The notes: generated by a model not told the origin, from the letters alone. A DNA stretch of 16,889 nt from an uncultured Ruminococcus sp. (GCA_946544695.1 CAMNMO010000016.1:1-16889); one strand, 5' to 3'. Shown: positions 6,441-13,896, counted from the first letter of the stretch. Program-made: numbers and translations.

Positions 6441-7967
6441 TTATTGATCGAACTTCAGGCAGTCCTCAAGGTTGAGCTCGTACATGTTGTTGTAGGTAGG
6501 CTCAACAGGAGGCTTGCCGATAAGTCTGTAAAACTCGTCGGAACCATACTTCTTGATGAAGTCCATAGTGTGGCAGTTGATGGTCAGCTCCTCAAGCAGC
6601 TTTCTCATAACAGGGCTGTCAGCACCATAAGCAGCTTCCATGAATACGAACAGGTTCTTCAGACCCGTCATAGACTGGCTGGTAACGTTCTTCGCACCGT
6701 TGAGCAGGTTCGTGAAAGCGTTCTGTATGATGATGGTACATCTCTGCTTGTTGTCACGGCCCTCGTTGGTGCACTTGTCAAGATAAGCTTCCAGATTGTG
6801 GATTATCCAGTGCTGTATCTTCTTGTTGGAAGGCGAGATTATCCTTGCCTTTACAGCCATATCCAGATTCTTCTGGGTGGTCATGATGTGCTCGGCGATG
6901 ATCTGACGGCAGGACAGACCCTCGTTTATCTTGATGAGTATATCTTCAAGCTTGGGGTGTATCTGACGTATCATCTTCTCCATCTGGATAGTTGTTCTCA
7001 TGGTGTAGGTAACACCGTCCATCAGCAGGTTCAGCACAGCGATAGCCTCTTCGGTATCAGCCTTGGCTGCCCTGTCAACAGCTTCCTGTGTGATGTTGCC
7101 GTCAAGTATGCTGTCGGGATCGTAGATCTCACGCAGCTCATTGAACCTGCAATAGAACTCGTAGAACATGGGTGCGATATCGTGATCCTGAAGATACTGA
7201 CCGATCAGTTCGAGAGTGACAGCCATGCCGTCGATCTCATACAGCTGTATCATTTCGGAAAGGTCTTCCCATGCACGTGCGGTTATGATCTTGTAGTTGT
7301 GTCTGTCGGTAGCATCTATCTCATAATAGTGACCGGGATGCAGCTCAAGATATGCAATGATAGCAGGGTGAACACCGCCGTAGTAGCCGTATTCCTTCCA
7401 GCACAGGAAGTCTGCCTCGCACTCGACCTTCTTGAAACGGTCCCATGTAACGATATCGAACTCGTTAACAGACTTGTTGAACTGAGGGGGGTTACCTGCG
7501 GTAACTATTACCCATCCGGGAGGTATCTGGTGCAGACCGAAGATCTTGTACTGCAAGAATTGCAGCATGATAGGTGCCAGCGACTCGGATACGCAGTTTA
7601 TCTCATCGAGGAAGAGTATGCCCTCACGGATATGTGTCTGCTCCATTGTATAATAGATATTTGCGATGATCTCGGACATGGTATACTCAGATACCTTTAC
7701 GTCCGCACCGACGAAGTTTCTCTCAACGATAACAGGCAGACCCATCGCAGACTCTCTGGTCTGGTGAGCCATCGAGTAGGATATCAGGTTGACACCTGTC
7801 TCCTGTGCTATCTGGTCCATGATAGCTGTCTTTCCTATACCGGGAGGTCCCAGCAGGAAACAAGGTCTCTGGTGCTCGATGCTGATCTTATACTCGCCGA
7901 ACTCGTCCTTTATCAGGTAAGCTCTTATCGAGTCGAGGATCTGCTGCTTAGCGTCTTTTATGGTCAT
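6441..7967 (-). CDS. MoxR-type AAA+ ATPase with long C-terminal extension
   Basis: This is a cytoplasmic AAA+ ATPase of the MoxR group, chaperone-like enzymes that usually work with a von Willebrand factor A (VWA) protein. The start MTIKDAKQQI (508 residues) is set by AAGGAG 9 bases upstream; the open frame to 8021 has no support. Walker A is GPPGIGKT (40-47), Walker B is GILFLDEIN (116-124), sensor 1 is in VTAGNPPQ (155-162) with N159, and the sensor 2 region is around ITARAWEDLS (228-237). Typical MoxR proteins have about 320 residues. Here about 190-200 mostly helical, charged residues follow the ATPase and lid region, which I do not recognise. No VWA gene follows on the same strand. A membrane VWA protein gene is divergent at 8501, but pairing of the two products is only a suggestion. 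Confidence 0.88.
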   Translation of the reverse strand: MTIKDAKQQILDSIRAYLIKDEFGEYKISIEHQRPCFLLGPPGIGKTAIMDQIAQETGVNLISYSMAHQTRESAMGLPVIVERNFVGADVKVSEYTMSEIIANIYYTMEQTHIREGILFLDEINCVSESLAPIMLQFLQYKIFGLHQIPPGWVIVTAGNPPQFNKSVNEFDIVTWDRFKKVECEADFLCWKEYGYYGGVHPAIIAYLELHPGHYYEIDATDRHNYKIITARAWEDLSEMIQLYEIDGMAVTLELIGQYLQDHDIAPMFYEFYCRFNELREIYDPDSILDGNITQEAVDRAAKADTEEAIAVLNLLMDGVTYTMRTTIQMEKMIRQIHPKLEDILIKINEGLSCRQIIAEHIMTTQKNLDMAVKARIISPSNKKIQHWIIHNLEAYLDKCTNEGRDNKQRCTIIIQNAFTNLLNGAKNVTSQSMTGLKNLFVFMEAAYGADSPVMRKLLEELTINCHTMDFIKKYGSDEFYRLIGKPPVEPTYNNMYELNLEDCLKFDQ

Positions 7968-8026
7968 AAGCAAAAACTCCTTCAACACAGAATAGACAAA
8001 ATCTATCCCAAAAATTTTCACTTAAT

Positions 8027-8055
8027 ATTATACACTATATCCAAATCCATGTCAA
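8027..8055 (-). promoter_or_regulatory. consensus sigma-A promoter of the MoxR gene
   Basis: On the minus strand TTGACA (complement 8050-8055), exactly 17 bp and TATAAT (complement 8027-8032) form a full-consensus promoter about 53 bases before the ATG. This suggests strong, constitutive expression. Confidence 0.9.
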
Positions 8056-8352
8056 TAGCAAAAAACAATTTCGGAAATGTGACTTATTTTTATTAATTAA
8101 ATATATGCAATTTGGCAACTCACCACACTGCATGCAGCGATATGGTCATTTTTACCATAGCTGTAAAAGTGCAAAATTTGACGAAGATCAAGCATAAATA
8201 TCCACAATATACAAATATTTATCTCACGATCTGCCCCGCAGGATAAATGATACACATAAGGATATTCACAAATATGAACATTGAAAACGTTGGCTGTACA
8301 CACTGTAAAATCAACACTAAATAATTTGTATAATATTCCAAACTGCTCATGC
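8056..8352. other. AT-rich divergent intergenic region
   Basis: This stretch separates the MoxR and VWA genes. I see no coding frame with a ribosome site on either strand. It holds short inverted repeats (TATGGT 8141-8146 with ACCATA 8154-8159) and, near its right end, an operator-like sequence at 8281-8295. Confidence 0.5.
8281..8295 (+). promoter_or_regulatory. cre-like operator upstream of the VWA gene
   Basis: TTGAAAACGTTGGCT fits the catabolite-responsive element pattern WTGNAANCGNWNNCW at every fixed position. It lies 57 bp upstream of the -35 of the VWA gene. Closely similar sequences precede the next two envelope-protein genes. Confidence 0.5.
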
Positions 8353-8381
8353 TTGAAAAATGGGTGATATTATGTTAAAAT
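8353..8381 (+). promoter_or_regulatory. promoter of the VWA protein gene
   Basis: TTGAAA (8353-8358), 17 bp and TAAAAT (8376-8381). Transcription would start near 8388 and give a leader of about 110 bases with strong secondary structure. Confidence 0.65.
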
Positions 8382-8392
8382 ATACATATATT

Positions 8393-8466
8393 GGGGGAGG
8401 TATGCCGTGCTTTGCAGACCTCCCCGATGCGGCGCTTCGTCAGCCTGCTGCAAAGGCAGTCCGACG
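8393..8466 (+). promoter_or_regulatory. structured mRNA leader of the VWA gene
   Basis: GGGGAGGT (8394-8401) pairs perfectly with ACCTCCCC (8418-8425) at the very 5' end of the predicted transcript. A second stem can form by CGTC (8438-8441) with GACG (8463-8466), enclosing CTGC/GCAG. There is no T-run, so these are not simple terminators. I cannot match them to a known riboswitch class. The gene's own ribosome site (AAGGTAGG region, 8482-8489) lies outside the stems and is weak. Confidence 0.45.
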
Positions 8467-8500
8467 GGCAGATATATAGATAAGGTAGGTAGGGCATATA

Positions 8501-10849
8501 ATGAAGAAAAACCGTAATGCTCCAACAGCAAATGATTTTGTGAAAAGCCTTGACAGGGGTGAGCGCAAAAAACGCATGACGCTACTGACTTTGCTTATCA
8601 TACTTGCCGTTGTGATAGCTGTGGTCGTGGTAGTGCGCATGAGCATAGCCCGACGCAACAGGATCACTATGGCAAAGAATGCCATCACTCAGCTGGATAT
8701 ACAGAGCACCTATAAAGAACCCGAATTCCCAGACAGTGAGGACTGGGACGAGGACGGTGTCAGCAACTCCCGTGAGGAACAGAGCAGTACGGGCGTGCAG
8801 AATGCCGACACTGACGGCGACGGCATCAACGACGGCGACGAGATGACGCTGGGCACCGACCCGCTCAACCCCGATACGGACGGCGACGAAATGCTGGACG
8901 GCTATGAACTGATGGCGGGCACCAACCCACGTCTGGGCTGCACCGACGGCGCCACCCCCGATGAGAGCAGAGTGGTGGTGGTCGAAAAAAAGCTGGACGG
9001 CTGCCTGCTCGAACTCAGCGGCAACCCCAACATCGCAGGCGCATCGCTGGAAAAGCTCGATCTTTTCGGCATAGCTGCCAACCCCAGCGTTGTCTCCAGC
9101 GCTTATGACTATTATTCGGAATACCCCTGCATGCAGGCTTCCATAAAGATAACGGTGGATAAGGACAGGCTCAAAAAGAGCGGCTGCACCTACGATGACC
9201 TGAAGGTGCTGCGGTTTGATGCCGATACCCGTGAGTACATCTCCATCGAATCTATGCCCGACAGCAAGAAGGGATATGTGCAGGCTAACATCACCGAGCC
9301 CGGCACCTATGTGGTCGGCTCCGACAAATCGGTGAATGAACCTGCCACCACAAGGGTGGCTTTCCTGATAGACAACTCGGGTTCGATGTACCCGAAGGAA
9401 CTCTGCCCCACATCTTCGGAGAACGATGTGGACTTCAAAAGGCTTGACTTCACCCAGTCGCTGATAGATAAGTTCGACAGCGACTTCCGCATCAGCATAA
9501 GCAAGTTCACAGGCACATATACCAAGATGTGCGACTTCACTGATGACAGAGGGGAGCTGCGTGATGTCCTCAACCGCATACGCACGGAGGACGAGATATT
9601 CAACGGCACATACAACCAGACAGCCCTGAAAAACTGCATCAACGAGTTTACCGCAAAAAGCGACGGCAAGTATGTGAACATCATCGTTATGCTTTCGGAC
9701 GGTGAGTCTGACGAGGTGGACGCTGAGACCATCGAAAAGCTTTCAAAGCTGGCAAACGAAAAGTCAGTCATCGTGCTGACAGTAGGTCTGGGCAGAGATA
9801 TCGACCGTGCATGGCTCCAGGAAGTTGCTTATTCCACAGGCGGCAAGTATTACTCCGCTTCTGATGCGACTGCGCTGGACGATGTTTACAAGCAGATAGT
9901 CACCACACTCAACTACGATATCGTGTCCTATTCGGACTCCAATGACGAAGTTACGGGCTATTCGCTGTACAACACAGGCTTTGAGCCCGCAAGGAACGGC
10001 TTCGCTTTCAAGAATTTCAGGACTACCACCACCGCAAGCGTTGACTTCGGTATGGCTGTAATGGCAAGGGACTGGTATCTGGGAAGCGTGCAGATGTCGC
10101 TGGGCGATATCGAACCCGCAGACCCCTCTGTACAGAAGGTCAACGCCGCAGGCTATGACCTGAACGGCACCGACGCAGGCAAGGCTTATGAGGAACGCAA
10201 GACGCTGGGTACTGTCATTCCCGAGCTTTTCAGGCATAAGTATGCCGATGTTTCGGAGTACCTCGACTATACCTCCGAAGGCAGCACGCTGAAGGTCAAA
10301 AAGAATTACCGCATGGACTGCGAGAATATGGGCTGGAACATCACCGAGCGTGAGATAGAAGCGGGCAACCTGCTCTGGTCAAGGGTCGAGCTGCTCAACA
10401 TGAATATCGCAGACGGTATCGACAAGATAGCCCGTGGATACGGCGAAAGCGATGCTCAGCTGTGCGCTGCACTGTACAGGCTCAATGCTTTGCAGTGGGA
10501 CGACGCTGACTGCGAATTCAACCTGACAGGCGGCGATGAAGGCTTCACGATGCTCCAGCAGCAGCTGAGTCTGGGCGTGCCTGTGGTGACCACCATAGAT
10601 GACACACATACAGTCAACACTGTGGGTCTCATAAGGGATTCAAGCTGCCACAGAAAGTATATCCTGAGGATCTATGACAACAACTACCCCACCAAGATAA
10701 AGGAGCTTTATCTTGAAAAGAAACCCGTTGCCGATCTTGCGATAGACTCAAACGGCGGAACTGAGGTCAAGGGACAGACCTTCACCTACGAAGCCACCTA
10801 CGAGGGCAAAAAGGTCGGGCTGTCATTCTCAAACGTGGCTGAACACTGA
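8501..10849 (+). CDS. membrane-anchored VWA protein with calcium loops
   Basis: The 782-residue protein has a basic N-terminal tail inside the cell (1-26), one membrane span (about 27-46) and a large outer part, with no cleavable signal. Residues 80-145 hold thrombospondin type-3-like calcium loops (DWDEDG at 81-86, DTDGDG at 103-108, DTDGDE at 125-130). A von Willebrand factor A domain covers about 284-470 with a complete metal site: D291-S293-S295 in DNSGS, T374 and D400 in SDGES. The rest (about 485-740) resembles a papain/C39-like fold by pattern: a GF-F-F block at 500-505, DFGMAV at 515-520 where a cysteine peptidase would read CFGM or CYGM, and H703 in a late THTVNTVGLI block followed by YDNN. 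The nucleophile position is Asp, so an inactive, binding-only domain is likely if the match holds. Probable role: calcium-dependent adhesion or surface scaffold. A MoxR ATPase gene is divergent upstream. Confidence 0.85.
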   Translation: MKKNRNAPTANDFVKSLDRGERKKRMTLLTLLIILAVVIAVVVVVRMSIARRNRITMAKNAITQLDIQSTYKEPEFPDSEDWDEDGVSNSREEQSSTGVQNADTDGDGINDGDEMTLGTDPLNPDTDGDEMLDGYELMAGTNPRLGCTDGATPDESRVVVVEKKLDGCLLELSGNPNIAGASLEKLDLFGIAANPSVVSSAYDYYSEYPCMQASIKITVDKDRLKKSGCTYDDLKVLRFDADTREYISIESMPDSKKGYVQANITEPGTYVVGSDKSVNEPATTRVAFLIDNSGSMYPKELCPTSSENDVDFKRLDFTQSLIDKFDSDFRISISKFTGTYTKMCDFTDDRGELRDVLNRIRTEDEIFNGTYNQTALKNCINEFTAKSDGKYVNIIVMLSDGESDEVDAETIEKLSKLANEKSVIVLTVGLGRDIDRAWLQEVAYSTGGKYYSASDATALDDVYKQIVTTLNYDIVSYSDSNDEVTGYSLYNTGFEPARNGFAFKNFRTTTTASVDFGMAVMARDWYLGSVQMSLGDIEPADPSVQKVNAAGYDLNGTDAGKAYEERKTLGTVIPELFRHKYADVSEYLDYTSEGSTLKVKKNYRMDCENMGWNITEREIEAGNLLWSRVELLNMNIADGIDKIARGYGESDAQLCAALYRLNALQWDDADCEFNLTGGDEGFTMLQQQLSLGVPVVTTIDDTHTVNTVGLIRDSSCHRKYILRIYDNNYPTKIKELYLEKKPVADLAIDSNGGTEVKGQTFTYEATYEGKKVGLSFSNVAEH

Positions 10850-10868
10850 CAGGTATCATAAAAACGGT

Positions 10869-10900
10869 AAAGCGGCGCAGGAATGTTCCTGTACCGCTTT
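10869..10900 (+). terminator. terminator-like hairpin after the VWA gene
   Basis: AAAGCGG (10869-10875) pairs with CCGCTTT (10894-10900), and inside it CAGGAA (10878-10883) pairs with TTCCTG (10886-10891). Both stems are perfect. The T-run is short (TTTCATCAT). Confidence 0.7.
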
Positions 10901-10956
10901 CATCATATCGTATTCAGAGATACACGGATAGGACAATATGTCGTATATATAGAAAT

Positions 10957-10971
10957 ATGAAAACGTTTTCC
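10957..10971 (+). promoter_or_regulatory. cre-like operator upstream of the stalk protein gene
   Basis: ATGAAAACGTTTTCC contains a perfect 12-base palindrome (GAAAACGTTTTC, 10959-10970) and matches the cre pattern except for the last base. It lies 78 bp upstream of the -35 at 11050. Confidence 0.55.
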
Positions 10972-11049
10972 ATAAAAATTGCACAAAATAAATGTGAAAA
11001 GTTTGTGATACTTTTTTGTCAGCAAGCGAAAAATCTTCGCTGAAAATAC

Positions 11050-11078
11050 TTGACAATCGGCAAAAATGCTGTTATACT
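11050..11078 (+). promoter_or_regulatory. promoter of the stalk protein gene
   Basis: TTGACA (11050-11055), 17 bp and TATACT (11073-11078). The leader to the ATG is about 58 bases and holds GGAGGAG (11129-11135). Confidence 0.85.
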
Positions 11079-11142
11079 GAAAACTAGGAATTTGGGATAA
11101 TATAAATTCCGGAATATATTTGAATTTTGGAGGAGATCAATA

Positions 11143-12096
11143 ATGAGGATTTCAAAGATCATCGCAGGCATGTCCGCAATGGCTATCGCTTCTGTAATGG
11201 CAGTTACTGCTAACGCAAACTCAATCGCACCTACCGATGAGGCTGCTGCTTCAAAGGAATGGATAAGCACTTTCGCTGACGGCGACTATGTTGCAGGTTC
11301 CAGCTTTGACCCCAACTCCGACTGCGAAGTTACCGTTAACTTCGAGTGGACCGACAAGGGTTCCGAGGCAAGCTTCTGCGCATTCAAGCCTGCATTTGCA
11401 AACGGTTGGGAGAGCCTGTTCCTGGCTAACCCCGATTACATTTCCGGCTGGCCGCTGAAAAACGACCTGGAGACCAATGATGAAGAGCAGCTGATCGACG
11501 AGAACGGCGACCTTGTTCCCTTCGCTATCCAGGACGATGACGGTTGGTTCCAGATCTATGACACCAGCGTAACTTCCGTTACCTTCACCATGAGCGCTGC
11601 TTGCCTGGCTGACATGCAGGACAACGTTTACTATGGCAACGGTGCTGCTACCACCAACGATGACGGCACTACCACTGACTGGGACGGTTTCCTGATCCAG
11701 ACAGGTAACAACGGTATCAACATCACTTCTATCGACTTTTCTCAGGACGTTAAGCTCCAGAGCGAAGTAGCTGCTGAGGCACCCGCTGAGGAGTCTAAGG
11801 CAGAAGAAGAGTCCAAGGCTGAGGAGAGCAAGGCTGAGGAGTCTAAGGCTGATGAATCCAAGACCGAGTCTAAGGCTGAAGAGTCCAAGACCGAGAGCAA
11901 GGCTGAGGAGTCTAAGGCTGCTGCTAACAACACCAACAGCAAGGCTGCTACCACCACAACCACAACTACAACCACCACTGCTACTTCTTCCGCAGCATCT
12001 GACAACACCAACCAGGCAACAGGTGCTACCGCAGGTCTGGCACTGGCTGGTCTGGCACTGGCAGGCGCAGTTGCAGTAGTTTCCAAGAGAAAGTAA
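11143..12096 (+). CDS. secreted stalk protein with C-terminal wall/membrane anchor
   Basis: The 317-residue protein has an N-terminal signal peptide (about 1-26, cut after TANA is likely). A globular, aromatic- and Asn/Asp-rich beta domain follows (about 37-205), with three cysteines (C61, C79, C154), of a carbohydrate-binding or jelly-roll kind by pattern only. Residues 216-260 are ESKAE-type repeats, 270-279 a run of ten Thr. The end (about 295-317) is a hydrophobic segment followed by SKRK, the layout of a sortase signal, but the motif in front is NQATG (290-294) instead of LPxTG or NPxTG. Either it is a variant sortase site or the segment just anchors in the membrane. A strong promoter, a strong ribosome site and a codon choice rich in GCT, GTT and AAC suggest high expression. 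A surface or polysaccharide-binding role is inferred. Confidence 0.85.
   Translation: MRISKIIAGMSAMAIASVMAVTANANSIAPTDEAAASKEWISTFADGDYVAGSSFDPNSDCEVTVNFEWTDKGSEASFCAFKPAFANGWESLFLANPDYISGWPLKNDLETNDEEQLIDENGDLVPFAIQDDDGWFQIYDTSVTSVTFTMSAACLADMQDNVYYGNGAATTNDDGTTTDWDGFLIQTGNNGINITSIDFSQDVKLQSEVAAEAPAEESKAEEESKAEESKAEESKADESKTESKAEESKTESKAEESKAAANNTNSKAATTTTTTTTTTATSSAASDNTNQATGATAGLALAGLALAGAVAVVSKRK
11788..11922 (+). repeat. ESKAE-coding tandem repeats
   Basis: Imperfect repeats built from GAG-TCT/TCC/AGC-AAG-GCT/ACC-GAG/GAA code for the ESKAE stalk. Synonymous changes break up exact identity, but several 10-14 base blocks recur. Confidence 0.8.
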
Positions 12097-12122
12097 TTTC
12101 TTTAAATATCTGAAACTTACAG

Positions 12123-12151
12123 AGACCCCTGTGTTATTCAGGGGTCTTTTT
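12123..12151 (+). terminator. terminator of the stalk protein gene
   Basis: AGACCCCTG (12123-12131) pairs perfectly with CAGGGGTCT (12139-12147), and the run of T's extends to 12151. Confidence 0.9.
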
Positions 12152-12161
12152 CTGCGCCGAG

Positions 12162-12176
12162 ATGAAAACGATTTCC
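12162..12176 (+). promoter_or_regulatory. cre-like operator upstream of the lipoprotein gene
   Basis: ATGAAAACGATTTCC differs from the site at 10957 at a single base. It lies 46 bp upstream of the -35 at 12223. Confidence 0.5.
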
Positions 12177-12222
12177 GTGCAAATAGCCCTTATTTTCAGT
12201 GTAATATTGTGCAAATATAACA

Positions 12223-12251
12223 TTGAAAAGCAGGCGCAAAAATGGTATAAT
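12223..12251 (+). promoter_or_regulatory. promoter of the TEAPEE lipoprotein gene
   Basis: TTGAAA (12223-12228), 17 bp and TATAAT (12246-12251). The leader of about 55 bases ends with GGAGGG (12299-12304), 8 bases before the ATG. Confidence 0.85.
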
Positions 12252-12312
12252 ACAGTAGTAAAATAAGGTGGGGCAAGACCCCGAATGTATATCATGATGG
12301 AGGGTATTTTAA

Positions 12313-13344
12313 ATGAAAAAGATCCTTGCAATGACACTTGCACTGACAATGTCGGCACTGATGTTCGCTTCGTGCGGCGATACCGCTGACAGCAAAGAAT
12401 CCAAGGCTGAGGAGACTACAACTACCGCAGCCGAGACTGAGGCTCCCGAGGAGACAGAAGCTCCCGAAGAAACAGAGGCACCCGAGGAGACTGAGGCTCC
12501 CGAGGAGACCACCCCTGCTGAGGACGGCGCTGCTGCTGTTGACAATTCCAACTGGAAGCCTCTGGATAAGATCGCAGATGCTCTGGAGGACTACGATAAC
12601 GCTACCGTAACATTCCAGCCCGACAGCGATGTTTCCAACATAATCACAATGTTCAATGAGCCCGTTTCCGACCTGCTGCCCGGCGATGAAGGCTATGACG
12701 GTGACGAGGCTAAGGTAAACTTCTCCGTTCAGGAAGTTGCAGGCGTTCCCATGCTCAAGTGCGATGAGGAAGTTTATGACACCGCTGACGAGGAAAACAA
12801 CGGTCATAAGACCCTCAAGCTGAGAGTTGACATGAACAAGCTGTTTGAAGCACAGCCCGAGCTGATGGACAGCATCTTCAACGTTAAGGTAGAGATGGTC
12901 GCTATCGCCCGTGAGCAGGCTGTTTACGATGATGGTCTCGGTCCTGTTACCGTTGGCTGGTACGGCGGTGCTGTCGGCTCCAACAACAACGGCGCATGGA
13001 ACGGCAACCTGGGTACTTACGATATGGCTTCCGATCAGGGCGAAGGCTGGTGCAACCAGTGGTCTCACTGCGTGGCTTCCGCAAGAGTAGGTCTGAAGGA
13101 TAAGGCTAAGTTCAACCACGAGTATGAGACTAACTACACCACCATCATGGCTTGGATAGTTAAGAGCGATATCGACCTGTACATCGCTGACATCGTATTC
13201 GAGGACGATGCAGGCAACGTTATCCAGCTGCCTGAGGGCGCTATACCCGGCGGTGCAACTTATGAGCAGGAAGAAAATGTTGACGCTGATTCTGACGGCA
13301 TCATCGAGTATTCCGAGGACGGCACCGTTATCCTGGAGCAGTAA
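12313..13344 (+). CDS. lipoprotein with TEAPEE repeats and beta-rich binding domain
   Basis: The 343-residue protein has a lipoprotein signal peptide with the probable lipidated Cys21 in MFASC. A linker follows with ESKAEE and TTTT (29-38) and four exact TEAPEE units (42-65), the same kind of composition as the stalk of the preceding protein. The mature domain (about 82-310) is beta-rich, with a Gly/Asn/Trp stretch (WYGGAVGSNNNGAWNG, 216-231) and three cysteines (C150, C247, C253). The strand pattern IMAWIVKSDIDLYIADIVFEDD near 278-299 is typical of carbohydrate-binding beta-sandwich modules, but I cannot name the family. A DADSDG calcium-type loop lies at 324-329 near the C-terminus. It has its own promoter and terminator. 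I infer a cell-surface binding protein, perhaps for plant or mucosal polysaccharide. Confidence 0.85.
   Translation: MKKILAMTLALTMSALMFASCGDTADSKESKAEETTTTAAETEAPEETEAPEETEAPEETEAPEETTPAEDGAAAVDNSNWKPLDKIADALEDYDNATVTFQPDSDVSNIITMFNEPVSDLLPGDEGYDGDEAKVNFSVQEVAGVPMLKCDEEVYDTADEENNGHKTLKLRVDMNKLFEAQPELMDSIFNVKVEMVAIAREQAVYDDGLGPVTVGWYGGAVGSNNNGAWNGNLGTYDMASDQGEGWCNQWSHCVASARVGLKDKAKFNHEYETNYTTIMAWIVKSDIDLYIADIVFEDDAGNVIQLPEGAIPGGATYEQEENVDADSDGIIEYSEDGTVILEQ
12436..12507 (+). repeat. four 18-bp TEAPEE-coding tandem repeats
   Basis: Four consecutive 18-base units code for TEAPEE. The first and fourth differ at few positions, the middle two carry more synonymous changes. Confidence 0.85.
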
Positions 13345-13364
13345 TTCTCAAACATAATAGTTCA

Positions 13365-13400
13365 GCCCCCGAGCTTTCATCGCTCGGGGGCATTTTGTTT
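13365..13400 (+). terminator. terminator of the TEAPEE lipoprotein gene
   Basis: GCCCCCGAGC (13365-13374) pairs perfectly with GCTCGGGGGC (13382-13391), followed by ATTTTGTTT. The convergent gene at 13402 ends just beyond it. Confidence 0.88.
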
Positions 13401-13401
13401 G

Positions 13402-13896
13402 TCACCGTTTGAACTTCGCTGTCAGGCGGTCGGGTATCTCCAGCTCGGTTATCTCACCGCCGCTGACCTTCGCTGTGAACCGCATGCCGTTCACCTGCCC
13501 CAGCTCGCTGATGCTGTTCTTACCCTGCGTACAGCTGACTTCCCTGCCCGCCATAACGTCCTCAAGTGCGCCTGTCATCAGCGGCATCAGCGCATATTCG
13601 GGCACATCTTCATTGTCTGCAAGGTATTCAAGACCTTCAAAACTCATGCGGCAGCCTTCGGGGTCGGTGGTCAGGGTCAGCCCCGCTATGCATTCAGGCT
13701 CGGTAAATTCGCATTCCCAGACGTCCGCAGCGCCCCGCCTCAGTCTGGCGGAATATTCCCTGCCGCCAAAGGTCATCATCACAGTCTTGTCAAACTCCTG
13801 TGAGACCTCATCGGGCTTTGCTTCCTTTGTCTGCGCCTTGCAGCCCGCAAGCAGCGAAATGACGGTCAGCACCGCAGCAGCGTGTATCATCTTCAT
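13402..13896 (-). CDS. small lipoprotein of unknown function (164 aa)
   Basis: The 164-residue protein starts with a lipoprotein signal peptide, lipobox LLAGC with Cys19. The mature part (about 20-164) is mixed alpha/beta, with several short strands (MTFGGREYSARL, CIAGLTLTT, GMRFTAKVSGGEITELEIP) and cysteines at about 62, 70, 82 and 122. It resembles small LolA/LppX-like or other lipid-handling lipoproteins only in general style, so I give no function. The ATG at 13896 has GGGAGG 7 bases upstream. The ribosome site lies just 2 bases past the U-run of the nnr terminator, so expression needs readthrough or a promoter inside the end of nnr. It is convergent with the TEAPEE lipoprotein gene. Confidence 0.82.
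   Translation of the reverse strand: MKMIHAAAVLTVISLLAGCKAQTKEAKPDEVSQEFDKTVMMTFGGREYSARLRRGAADVWECEFTEPECIAGLTLTTDPEGCRMSFEGLEYLADNEDVPEYALMPLMTGALEDVMAGREVSCTQGKNSISELGQVNGMRFTAKVSGGEITELEIPDRLTAKFKR

Noticed and set aside
6444..8096. 550-codon plus-strand frame opposite the MoxR gene
   Set aside because: It is the mirror of the MoxR coding strand. The minus-strand frame has Walker motifs, a ribosome site and a consensus promoter.
8097..8303. 68-codon minus-strand frame in the intergenic region
   Set aside because: No ribosome site and a Cys/Tyr/Ile-rich sequence typical of AT-rich non-coding DNA.
8402..8479. 25-residue leader peptide upstream of the VWA gene
   Set aside because: The GGAGG is only one base before its ATG and would be shut in the stem; kept only as a remark on the structured leader.
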